Shown here piece by piece: positions 25,644-32,777 of a stretch of DNA of 64,000 bases (position 1 is the first letter of the stretch; the number at the start of each line of letters is the position of its first letter). A program made the translations under genes and the position numbers. The DNA comes from CAYZPW01 sp964480475 (GTDB taxonomy: Bacteria > B130-G9). The notes under the pieces were generated by a model that was given only the letters and a program-made list of their open reading frames with translations, had not been told where the DNA came from and ran no database searches. Location of the stretch: contig CAYZPW010000002.1 of assembly GCA_964480475.1 (NCBI GenBank), positions 1 to 64,000 on the forward strand, written 5' to 3'.

Positions 25644-25827
25644 ATCCGCCTCCCAATCACGGCAAATCCAACGGGCAGAGCTCTTGAAACGTTAAAGAGA
25701 GACTCAGCGGCCATTACAGCAAGATAATACAGGCCAAGCGCAGAATCTCAAACCCGCAACTTGCAGCTTGGAATTCGCGCCCCAATCGAGTAGCCTAATC
25801 TGTGGTGCCTATGAGGCGCCTCCGCCC

Positions 25828-25868
25828 GACCCTTCGCCCCGGGGCGAATGCCCTGGGGCGTTCGGGTC
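25828..25868 (+). promoter_or_regulatory. Nested palindrome in the serS leader
   Basis: GACCC...GGGTC enclosing TTCGCCCC-GGGGCGAA (25833-25848) and a further GGGGCG. It lies 30 bases before the serS start, so it could form a leader hairpin; it also has the same base content as the GGGGCG repeat family and may be only that. Not a recognisable T-box. Confidence 0.3.
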
Positions 25869-25897
25869 AAAGCCCATGTGTGCAGAGAATTGAGATA

Positions 25898-27226
25898 ATG
25901 CTTGATTTGCGATTTGTCCGCGAGAATCTGGACCTAGTAAGGAAAAAGACCGAGCAGCGTCAGTTCGATCTGGATTTCAGGGTGTTTGAGACGCTCGACG
26001 CCAAGAGAAGAGACCTCCTGATGAAGGTCGAGGAGTTGAGGCGCAGGCGCAACGAGGCGTCCCAGCGGATTTCGGGAAAGGACCTCTCGAAGGATGAACG
26101 GCAGGCAATGATCACGAGGATGCAGGAGGTCTCGGCTGAGACCAAGTCCCTTGAAAGGGAACTTCGAGAGATTCAAGGGCACCTCGAGGAGTTCATGCAC
26201 AGCATCCCTAACCTCGTGGACGACGAGGCGCCGGTCGGCAGGGATGAGTTCGACAACGCAGAGCTCCGAGCTTGGGGCAAGAAGCCCGGATTCGACTTCG
26301 AGCCGAAAGCTCACTGGGAGATAGGGCCGGCCCTCGACATCCTCGATTTCGAGCGCGCCTCAAAGATGTCCGGTTCAAGGTTCGCGATCAACAAGGGTCA
26401 GGGCGCTCGTCTGGAGCGCGCGCTCATCAATTTCATGCTCGACCTGCACGTCAATGAACACGGCTATACGGAGATCATCCCACCGTTTCTCGTAAGTTAC
26501 GATACCTGCTTCGGCACGGGCCAGGTCCCGAAGCTCGAGGACGACATGTATTACTGCCTCGGCACGGGCCAAATCGTCGAACATCAGGAACAGGTCTTTC
26601 AGAGCGATAAATGGCCAGGGCTGTTCCTCATCCCGACGGGTGAGGTGCCGCTGGTCAACCTCTTCCGTGAGGAAACTCTCGCAGAAGAACAGTTGCCTCT
26701 CAACGTGACGGCATATACGCCGTGCTTCCGGCGCGAGGCGGGGACCTACGGCAAGGACCAGCGCGGACTCATCCGCCTGCATCAGTTCAACAAGGTGGAG
26801 CTCGTGAAGATCACGACGCCTGAGAGCTCCTGGGATGAACTCGATAGGCTCACGGCCCACGCGGAGGCCGTCTTGCAGAAGCTCGGGCTGGCATACCGTG
26901 TCGTCTCCCTTTGCACTGGCGACCTGACGTTTGCGTCTGCCAGGACTTATGACCTGGAAGTCTGGTTCCCGCATCAGAACAGATACCGCGAGATTTCCTC
27001 ATGCAGCAACTGCACTGACTTTCAGGCCAGACGCGCAGGTATAAGGTTCAAGCCGACCGGCGGCGGCAAGTCCCGCTTTGTCCACACGCTCAACGGCTCG
27101 GGCCTCGCAGTGGGCAGGACGCTCGCAGCTATCCTGGAGAACTATCAGCGGCCCGACGGCACGGTCGAAGTCCCCGAGGCATTGGTCCCCTATATGGGCG
27201 GGCTAACGGTAATACTATCCACTTAA
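25898..27226 (+). CDS. serS: Seryl-tRNA synthetase
   Basis: Class II synthetase that charges tRNA-Ser in the cytoplasm. The N-terminal long coiled-coil arm (RDLLMKVEELRRRRNEASQRI...TKSLERELREIQGHLEEF) contacts the tRNA variable arm. Motif 2 (TPCFRREAGTYGKDQRGLIRLHQFNKVELVKI) and motif 3 (LNGSGLAVGRTLAAILENYQ) are intact, and the serine-binding YREISSCSNCTDFQARR is present. A longer frame adds 32 residues; ATG at 25898 (MLDLRFVRENLDLVRKKTEQR) is chosen because it matches the family start. Length 442 aa, monocistronic in appearance. Confidence 0.97.
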   Translation: MLDLRFVRENLDLVRKKTEQRQFDLDFRVFETLDAKRRDLLMKVEELRRRRNEASQRISGKDLSKDERQAMITRMQEVSAETKSLERELREIQGHLEEFMHSIPNLVDDEAPVGRDEFDNAELRAWGKKPGFDFEPKAHWEIGPALDILDFERASKMSGSRFAINKGQGARLERALINFMLDLHVNEHGYTEIIPPFLVSYDTCFGTGQVPKLEDDMYYCLGTGQIVEHQEQVFQSDKWPGLFLIPTGEVPLVNLFREETLAEEQLPLNVTAYTPCFRREAGTYGKDQRGLIRLHQFNKVELVKITTPESSWDELDRLTAHAEAVLQKLGLAYRVVSLCTGDLTFASARTYDLEVWFPHQNRYREISSCSNCTDFQARRAGIRFKPTGGGKSRFVHTLNGSGLAVGRTLAAILENYQRPDGTVEVPEALVPYMGGLTVILST

Positions 27227-27269
27227 CGTAGTTTGCGGTATGCTCCTTTCAATGAGAGGAGGCCCGCAA

Positions 27270-27374
27270 ATGGCTCGAACAATTGCAGAGTTGCTGAAAG
27301 GACAGCGAACAACTGATTACATCGGTTTGGGTGCAGGTCGAGAGGTTCTGCGTTGCCTGACTTGTTCTACCTGA
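27270..27374 (+). pseudogene. Possible N-terminal remnant of an IS4-type transposase
   Basis: A 34-codon ORF with a strong ribosome site (GAGGAGG, 7 bases before the ATG). MARTIAELLKGQ and TDYIGLG resemble the start of some IS4-like transposases, and the following GREVLRCL resembles a segment that in full-length proteins lies about 60 residues further on, which suggests an internal deletion. It runs into the convergent lat gene by 8 bases. An alternative is a real small peptide gene. The assignment rests on recall and is weak. Confidence 0.35.
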
Positions 27375-28701
27375 TCTGCTTCAGCGAATCCTCGATCTTC
27401 TCGAGCGCGTCGTCTATGTCCTTCGGGATAACGTTCAGCGCTGGGCGGAACCTGATGCCCCTTACGCCGGTCTTCAGTATCATCAGCCCGTTCTCGTACG
27501 CTTTGGCAAAGAGCTTGTCGCGGAGCTCTGAATCAGCCATATCAAATGCGCACATCAGGCCCAGGCCGCGGGCGTTCTGGACTAGCCCGGAGAAGTCGCC
27601 CTGAACGCCTTTTAGGCCATCGAGCAGTCTTTGGCCCATTCTGGCTGCGTTCTGGACCAGGTTCTCCTCCTCAATCACCTCGAGGACCCTCTGGCAGCGC
27701 ACCATGTCGGTTAGGTTGCCGCCCCACGTGGAGTTGATTCGGCCTGACGCTTTGAATACGTTATCGGGCGCCTCGTCGATCCGTTTGCTGCAAGCGATGC
27801 CGCAGACCTGGCTCTTTTTGCCGAAGCAAACTATGTCAGGCTTCATGTCGAAGTGCTCAAAGCACCACATCTTGCCCGTCAGGCCGAGGCCAGTCTGGAT
27901 TTCGTCGAAGATGAGCATCGCTTCGTTGTCGGTCGCCGCGGTCCTGAGGGCTTGCATGAACTCGGCCCGGAAATGGTTGTCGCCGCCCTCGCCCTGAAGC
28001 GGCTCGATGATGATCGCCGCGATGTCGCCATCGTTCCTCACGAACGCCTCGTTCATCTGGGACAGAGCACGCTCCTCTGCGGCTTTGACTGCGGAGAGGT
28101 TCTCGCCCTCAAGCGGGAACGTAATCTTGGGATTTTCGATGCGCGGCCAGTCAAACTTCGGGAAATACTTGATCTTGACAGGCTCGGTGTTGGTCAGCGA
28201 CAGCGTATATCCGGTTCTCCCGTGGAATGCCTCGCGGAAGTGCATTATCTTGGTGCCCAATTCCTGCGTGGCGCCGGCTATAAAGTTCTTGCGTATCTTC
28301 CAGTCGAAAGCGGCCTTCAAGGCGTTCTCGACGGCCAGCCCGCCGCCCTCGACAAAGAACAGGTAGTCCGTATGCCTGGGCATGGCGATCACACCGAAGG
28401 TCTCAACAAACTCCGCCATCTCCACCGTGTAAACGTCGGAGTTGGATGGCTTGTGAATGGCCGCCCGCGTCAGCTTCGCAAGAAACGCCTCGTCTGTAAG
28501 CGCGGGATGGTTCATCCCTAGCGGGTTCGAGGCGAAGAAGGAGAACATGTCCAAAAACTCGCGGTTGTAGCGCGAATCGTGGAGCCTGCTGCCCTTGCTT
28601 TTCTCGAGATCGATTACGAGGTCGAAGCCATCCACAAGCATGTATTTGCCGAGCGTCTCGTGAACGGCGCCCGGTGAGATACTCTTGCTTGTGATCGCCA
28701 T
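27367..28701 (-). CDS. lat: L-lysine 6-transaminase
   Basis: PLP-dependent class III aminotransferase that moves the epsilon-amino group of lysine to 2-oxoglutarate, giving a semialdehyde that cyclises. Family-specific features: MLVDGFDLVIDLEKSKGSRLHD, FFVEGGGLAVENALKAAFDWK, DEIQTGLGLTGKMWCFEHF and CFGKKSQVCG, the last holding the PLP-binding lysine region. TWGGNLTDMVR and the C-terminal ARGLGLMCAFDM are typical. ATG at 28701 follows AAGGAG by 9 bases and lies 4 bases after the lrp stop; longer starts would overlap lrp. Length 444 aa. The gene may serve lysine catabolism or a piperideine-derived product; no partner dehydrogenase is nearby. Confidence 0.93.
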   Translation of the reverse strand: MAITSKSISPGAVHETLGKYMLVDGFDLVIDLEKSKGSRLHDSRYNREFLDMFSFFASNPLGMNHPALTDEAFLAKLTRAAIHKPSNSDVYTVEMAEFVETFGVIAMPRHTDYLFFVEGGGLAVENALKAAFDWKIRKNFIAGATQELGTKIMHFREAFHGRTGYTLSLTNTEPVKIKYFPKFDWPRIENPKITFPLEGENLSAVKAAEERALSQMNEAFVRNDGDIAAIIIEPLQGEGGDNHFRAEFMQALRTAATDNEAMLIFDEIQTGLGLTGKMWCFEHFDMKPDIVCFGKKSQVCGIACSKRIDEAPDNVFKASGRINSTWGGNLTDMVRCQRVLEVIEEENLVQNAARMGQRLLDGLKGVQGDFSGLVQNARGLGLMCAFDMADSELRDKLFAKAYENGLMILKTGVRGIRFRPALNVIPKDIDDALEKIEDSLKQIR

Positions 28702-28705
28702 CTTC

Positions 28706-29197
28706 CTAGACTCCTTGTTCATTCCCATCGTTAGGCTGCTCAGAAGGTATCTGAAGAGGAAACTGCGTTGTCTCCTTCGGCGAGGACAGCACAATCGTCG
28801 TCTTCGTCTGCCTCACCCCGGGTATGCTGTTGATGCTGTGGAACAAGAGATGCTCGAATGTCTCAATGTTCTTGGTCCGAACTTTCAATAGCAGGCTGAA
28901 ATCCCCTGTTACATGATGGCACTCCTGAACCTCCGAGACCGCGTCCAGTTTCTCGAGAAGCTCCTCCTCGAACCTCGGATGTTCGATGAAGACGAACACG
29001 TATGCCGTGATCCCAACCCCCAGGGCGCGTGCGTCAAGCACAGCGGTGTAAGACTTCACAACTCCGCTCTTTTCGAGTCGCTTGAGCCTCTCGGAGATCG
29101 ATGCAGGCGACAAGCCGACGCTGCGCGCAAGCTCCACCTGTGCGATTTTGCAGTCCTTTTGAAGCATCGAGAGAATCTGAATGTCTATGCTGTCCAA
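28706..29197 (-). CDS. Lrp/AsnC-family regulator
   Basis: A 163-residue leucine-responsive-type regulator. The N-terminal HTH (IDIQILSMLQKDCKIAQVELARSVGLSPASISERLKRLEKSGVVKSYTA) is followed by the RAM/ACT-like domain (AYVFVFIEHPRFEEELLEKLDAVSEVQECHHVTGDFSLLLKV). A 15-residue C-terminal extension is extra. Start is TTG at 29197 with GAGGTG upstream. Its stop is 4 bases from lat, so it very likely senses lysine or a related amino acid and controls its own operon; that is inference from position. Confidence 0.9.
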   Translation of the reverse strand: MDSIDIQILSMLQKDCKIAQVELARSVGLSPASISERLKRLEKSGVVKSYTAVLDARALGVGITAYVFVFIEHPRFEEELLEKLDAVSEVQECHHVTGDFSLLLKVRTKNIETFEHLLFHSINSIPGVRQTKTTIVLSSPKETTQFPLQIPSEQPNDGNEQGV

Positions 29198-29245
29198 AGG
29201 AACACCTCAATTGAATGATATTAGGCCAAAAGGCTCTCTCACAGA

Positions 29246-29275
29246 ATAATATAAGACAAATCCGCCACAAGTCAA
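29246..29275 (-). promoter_or_regulatory. Promoter of the lrp-lat operon
   Basis: Minus strand: TTGACT (-35, 29270-29275), 18-base spacer, TATTAT (-10, 29246-29251), about 50 bases before the lrp start. AGGCC-AAA-AGGCT just downstream is a small imperfect palindrome and could be an operator. Confidence 0.6.
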
Positions 29276-29557
29276 GATAATTCTCGACAAAAGCCCTCGT
29301 GATTGGAACGAAACCAAACCGGCAGTTGGCGATAAGCCGGGCCGACAACGGATGAGCCACTCCCTCAAATGGCGCAGCTAGCGTCAGCAATTGCCCGGAG
29401 GCACGAGGCTCTCGAGAGTTTAAGGTCTTCTCTAATTCAGGCCAAGGCTTTCCCTGGGACGTTGGTTCTCGCCTTTATGCGTTGGACTTCTTCGCTGGTG
29501 CTGCACGGCCGAAGATGTGCGCGGAAGGCCGACAGTTAGATAATCCGGTTTTTCAGC

Positions 29558-29587
29558 TTGACAAGGCCTTAGCTTGTCAAATATGAT
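29558..29587 (+). promoter_or_regulatory. Strong promoter with overlapping perfect palindrome
   Basis: TTGACA (29558-29563), 18-base spacer, TATGAT (29582-29587): near-consensus. The -35 is the start of a perfect inverted repeat TTGACAAG-N7-CTTGTCAA (29558-29580), which looks like an operator. The downstream leader holds hairpins TGCCT-GAA-AGGCA (29603-29615) and GCCGCGC-N7-GCGCGGC (29621-29641). No full-length gene follows for 500 bases. Confidence 0.55.
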
Positions 29588-29660
29588 GTGCTAGCGAGTG
29601 AATGCCTGAAAGGCAATGTTGCCGCGCTAATAGCGCGCGGCTGACCCGGGAGGGGTTGCG

Positions 29661-29837
29661 ATGGGTGTATTCGCTTCACACGGCAGTCCTCAGTCTGCTG
29701 ACGACCGGCGGTTCCACGCCGCCTCGGCTAAGCTGTATAAAGTGCGGGGGGCGGGCAGCCTAATCCGAGAGTCGACGAACAAGTTACCACGGCGGTTCGC
29801 TATCTTTTTATGTTTCCGCTACTACTCTGCGAAGTAG
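29661..29837 (+). CDS. Small ORF of 58 codons downstream of the promoter
   Basis: ATG at 29661 follows GGGAGGGG by about 6 bases. The peptide (MGVFASHGSPQSADDRRFHA...) is basic, with a hydrophobic end (FAIFLCFRYYSAK). Its last 7 codons lie in the CTACTACTCTGCGAAG repeat, which argues that the repeat inserted after it or that the frame is accidental. The upstream ribosome site could pair in ACCC-GGGAG-GGGT, so translation might be controlled. No family recognised. Alternatively the region 29594-29790 is a structured RNA: several further GC-rich stems (CGGCG-N6-CGCCG; CTCGG...CCGAG) lie in it. Confidence 0.3.
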   Translation: MGVFASHGSPQSADDRRFHAASAKLYKVRGAGSLIRESTNKLPRRFAIFLCFRYYSAK

Positions 29838-29905
29838 CGATACTTCTACTACTCTGCGAAGTAGCGATACTTCGCTACGAAGCACGAGGCTACGAAGCAC
29901 GAGCC
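29819..29905. repeat. 27-bp tandem repeat and GCTACGAAGCACGAG repeats
   Basis: A 27-bp unit (CTACTACTCTGCGAAGTAGC...) at 29819-29845 is repeated perfectly at 29846-29872, followed by two copies of CTACGAAGCACGAG. Later in the stretch lie CTCTTCC-N13-GGAAGAG and GCCATC-CGAA-GATGGC (29983-29998). All are intergenic; nothing else is seen up to 30087. Confidence 0.7.
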
Positions 29906-30087
29906 GTGCTCTTCCTGCTGTGTACGCGGGAAGAGGGCTCGCGGCAGAATCAGACCACGAGGCCCTCCTATGATCCCCGCGCGCCATCCGAAGATGGCAT
30001 CAAGGATAAGACAAATGTCTCGTATCGATAAGTAAATGACAAGGACATCCGCGGAGCTTCGAAGTTCTGCGTGTAGGAGGAATTGAA

Positions 30088-30444
30088 TTGAAAACGTCAA
30101 GAATAGCTCTTGTTATTGCAGCCCTGGTACTAGGTGTGGTGCTGTTTGCCCTGGCGGATGACTACCTCCATAGCGGATATGTGACGCCCACGTGGGGCAC
30201 GACCTACCACCTGTTCACCTACTACGTCTTTTGGTCGGGTCCGATGGAGCCTCCGACTGCTTACGTGTACATCGACGATTTGGGAGCGGTCATGATGGAC
30301 TACCTGCAAGTGATCGATGGAGTCCACATATATAGATACGAGACCACTCTTCCAAGCGGAGTCCACCACTACTGTTTCTCGGATGACATAGGAGGCGAAG
30401 ACCCCAACGGAGGTTTCAAAATTGTGGGGCCCCACGTAGAATAG
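30088..30444 (+). CDS. Small secreted Ig-like protein
   Basis: A 118-residue protein with TTG start (30088) preceded by AGGAGG at 7 bases. Signal peptide: IALVIAALVLGVVLFALA. The mature part is one beta-sandwich-like unit (TTYHLFTYYVFWSGPMEPPTAYVYIDDLGAVMMD...YRYETTLPSGVHHYCFSDD), resembling the repeated extracellular domains with the pattern VYIDG...Y-x-TTL-x-x-G-x-H-x-Y-x-F seen in surface proteins of diverse bacteria and archaea. Role unknown. A strong hairpin follows, then another secreted protein gene. Confidence 0.7.
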   Translation: MKTSRIALVIAALVLGVVLFALADDYLHSGYVTPTWGTTYHLFTYYVFWSGPMEPPTAYVYIDDLGAVMMDYLQVIDGVHIYRYETTLPSGVHHYCFSDDIGGEDPNGGFKIVGPHVE

Positions 30445-30497
30445 GACAGGGTAAGGAGAGTACGGGGAACAAGTAACCGAGTGTAAGTAAACCCAAA

Positions 30498-30534
30498 GGC
30501 CGGCTCAGGCCCATAGCTTGGGCTTGAGCCGGCC
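30498..30534 (+). terminator. Strong hairpin between two secreted-protein genes
   Basis: GGCCGGCTCAGGCCCA and its complement with one G-T position, loop of five bases. No T-run follows (CACTAACG), so it may be a weak terminator, an mRNA stabiliser or processing site separating 30088 and 30558. Confidence 0.45.
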
Positions 30535-30557
30535 CACTAACGAAAGGAGATATTTGG

Positions 30558-32597
30558 ATGAACTCGAGAAGATTGCTTCAGAACTTGACTGTTGTGGTTG
30601 CTCTTCTGTTTATCGGCTTGCCGGCTCAGGGCGGGGAGCAGGCCAGCTGGCCGATGTTTCAATACGATCCGGCGCATTCTGGCCTCGCGCCTGTCGTGAG
30701 CCCGGAGCTGCTGACCTTGCGCTGGAAGGCGGGGTGCGGGATCATACCGAACAGTCATTTAGTGATAGGTCCCGAGGAGACCGTTTGGGTCGTAGGTTTA
30801 GGGCGGGTTACTGCCATTACGAGGGATGGCGACATAAAGACTGGCTTCGTTATTCCTGTTCAGGATTTTGGGAGCTTTGCCCGCGCTGGCTCGTTTGCAG
30901 TCGGTGAGGGCGGTAGACTCATCGGCCTAGCGATCAAAACCACAGGCGGAGCGGATAGGCCGGCCGTGCTTTTCGCAGCTTCTGCGGAGGGCGAGCTTGA
31001 GTGGGCGGTCGAGCTGGACGGCGACGCCGGGGGCGGCTCTCTGCTGACATTAGGCGCCGACGGCGCGATCTACGTTGGCCTGGGCGCCATACAACTTCCC
31101 GACCGAAACAGGCTCTGTGCAGTCTCTCAGGACGGCCAGCCACTGTGGTCCTACACGCCGCCTGAGCCTGTAACAACGATCCCGGCCGTGGACCCGGAGG
31201 GGAGCGTCTATTTCGGATGCAACGACGGCATTCTGTATTGCGTGGATTCGGATGGTTTAAGATGGTCATTTGACGAGATCGAAAGCAGATTCGGAGTGTC
31301 GTCAACCCCCACTATCGATGAGGCGGGAAACATCTACTACTTCGCCAACAAGTCAGGGCTCGTTGTATTGAACCCGGATGGGACGCTCAAGAATCACTAT
31401 CCCCTAGCCGGGTATTCCTGGACGAGCCCTCTTCTGCTTCCGGGCGGTTCGGTAGGTTTTCTCTGCTCAGACCCGGACCCGACCCCCAACACGTTGTTTA
31501 CGCGCCTGGGGCCGGAGAGCGAGCTGGAGTGGACAGCGCAGCTTTCTGGCCCCACCTTGCTGTGCAGCCCGGCGGCTGATGCTGCCGGCAACGTTTTCGT
31601 CTCGGGTTTCTATGGCGTCTGGCCGGCGTCTTTCTCTTACCTGGCGAGACTTTCGCCGCAAGGGAGCCTGGCTACCATCTGCACGACCGCCGAGAGCGCA
31701 TTCAGTGAGGTCTCGGGGCCGTGCATCGGTGAAGACGGGACGGTTTACGTCTATCTTGCCGACGCGCTTCACGCATTTGGAGAGCAGGGCCAGCTGCTTG
31801 GCTTGGGGATTTCGACCCGGTGGGCCGGCTACCATCCGGAGTTGGGTTCGATTCAATCGGCCTCCATCCGTTTGATGAATCCCGGCCCCGAAGTGGACGC
31901 TGACTGCTACGTGGCATACCGAAAGGCGGGAAGCGACGAGCTGTTCTTCTACCCGTTTTGGTCCACGCACCCGGGCAACTCTGCGCTTCAGTTCAGGCCT
32001 ATCCCAGCAGGCGCCATATTCGATGAGATCGAACTCGCCCACATCTGTCTGCGTGGTCTTGAGCCTGGCCAATACGAATGGCTTGCGGGGCTCTTCGAGC
32101 CGGGCACATTCCAGCCTATCTCACAGGTGGCCTTTTGCAGCTTTATCGTCTATGGCGCCCCCACGAGCCGCCCTAGAAAGCCGTCGGATTGCCTCAGCGA
32201 TATAGCGCCTCAAAAGCTACTGCAAGGGACGCCCCCGACGGTTGCGGTCTGGACGAATAAAGAGACGTATGCCGCGGGCGAGGTGCTTGACCTCTCGCTG
32301 AGCCTCGAGAACGAGGGCATGGGGATGTTCTTGGACCTCTATATAGCGGCAACCTTATACGATGATCCGAGCGGGACGTTTTTCTTCTTCCCGACATGGG
32401 CGACCGATCCGAGTTTCACGAACATCTCGTTTCTGCCGCTTGCTCATGGCGGCTCGCTGCCTGACTTAACGATCATGCACCTTCCGCTTCCGGGAGCACT
32501 TCCGAGGGGAGGCTACACGTTCCTGGCAGCGTTCTTCCACGCCGGCACGTTTGAGCTCGCGAGCGAGATCGCCGAGGCGAGGTGGACGCTGATGTAG
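30558..32597 (+). CDS. Secreted PQQ-like beta-propeller protein
   Basis: A 679-residue exported protein. Signal peptide LTVVVALLFIGLPAQG, then ASWPMFQYDPAHSGLAPVV, the typical opening of PQQ/quinoprotein-like beta-propellers. Blade-like repeats follow up to about residue 400 (YWS-type LYCVDSDGLRWSF, IYYFANKSGLVVLNPDGTLKNHYPL). The C-terminal 250 residues hold two similar beta domains (QSASIRLMNPGPEVDADCYVAYR...; EVLDLSLSLENEGMGMFLDLYIAATLYD...), each ending in ...LAGLFEPGTFQPISQVAF / ...LAAFFHAGTFELASEIA. No catalytic residues are obvious. ATG follows AAAGGAGA. Its TAG stop lies in a GTAGGGGCG repeat. Confidence 0.8.
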   Translation: MNSRRLLQNLTVVVALLFIGLPAQGGEQASWPMFQYDPAHSGLAPVVSPELLTLRWKAGCGIIPNSHLVIGPEETVWVVGLGRVTAITRDGDIKTGFVIPVQDFGSFARAGSFAVGEGGRLIGLAIKTTGGADRPAVLFAASAEGELEWAVELDGDAGGGSLLTLGADGAIYVGLGAIQLPDRNRLCAVSQDGQPLWSYTPPEPVTTIPAVDPEGSVYFGCNDGILYCVDSDGLRWSFDEIESRFGVSSTPTIDEAGNIYYFANKSGLVVLNPDGTLKNHYPLAGYSWTSPLLLPGGSVGFLCSDPDPTPNTLFTRLGPESELEWTAQLSGPTLLCSPAADAAGNVFVSGFYGVWPASFSYLARLSPQGSLATICTTAESAFSEVSGPCIGEDGTVYVYLADALHAFGEQGQLLGLGISTRWAGYHPELGSIQSASIRLMNPGPEVDADCYVAYRKAGSDELFFYPFWSTHPGNSALQFRPIPAGAIFDEIELAHICLRGLEPGQYEWLAGLFEPGTFQPISQVAFCSFIVYGAPTSRPRKPSDCLSDIAPQKLLQGTPPTVAVWTNKETYAAGEVLDLSLSLENEGMGMFLDLYIAATLYDDPSGTFFFFPTWATDPSFTNISFLPLAHGGSLPDLTIMHLPLPGALPRGGYTFLAAFFHAGTFELASEIAEARWTLM

Positions 32598-32765
32598 GGG
32601 CGCTGCTCGTTGCACCCTTGATGATTGGGCACAGGGCGGGGCAAGGAGTCTGGGTCATAGGTCGAGGGATGCGTTTCTGTAGGGGCGGACCCCCGCGTCC
32701 GCCCTCTGCGATTCAATTGGATAGGGCAGGCGCGGTGGCCTGCCGCTACGGGACGCATGACGGTA
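32594..32765. repeat. GTAGGGGCG/GGGTCATA composite repeats
   Basis: GTAGGGGCG at the end of the propeller gene, then GAGTCTGGGTCATAGG about 18 bases before GTAGGGGCGGACCCCCGCGTCCGCCC (32677-32704), then GCAGGCG-N6-CCTGC. Same composite as at 898, 53301 and 63497. Confidence 0.7.
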
Positions 32766-32777
32766 TAGGAATGCGGG

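Noticed and set aside
29369..29539. A 56-codon plus-strand frame in the lrp upstream region
   Set aside because: No ribosome site, ordinary composition, no protein-family texture; best seen as chance.
29594..29790. tmRNA, 6S RNA, RNase P or SRP RNA in the structured stretch
   Set aside because: None of the diagnostic conserved strings could be found; left as an unassigned structured region.
29810..30031. 73-codon frame with repeated LLLCEVAIL and YEAR words
   Set aside because: It consists of translated tandem DNA repeats; the peptide repeats mirror the nucleotide units.
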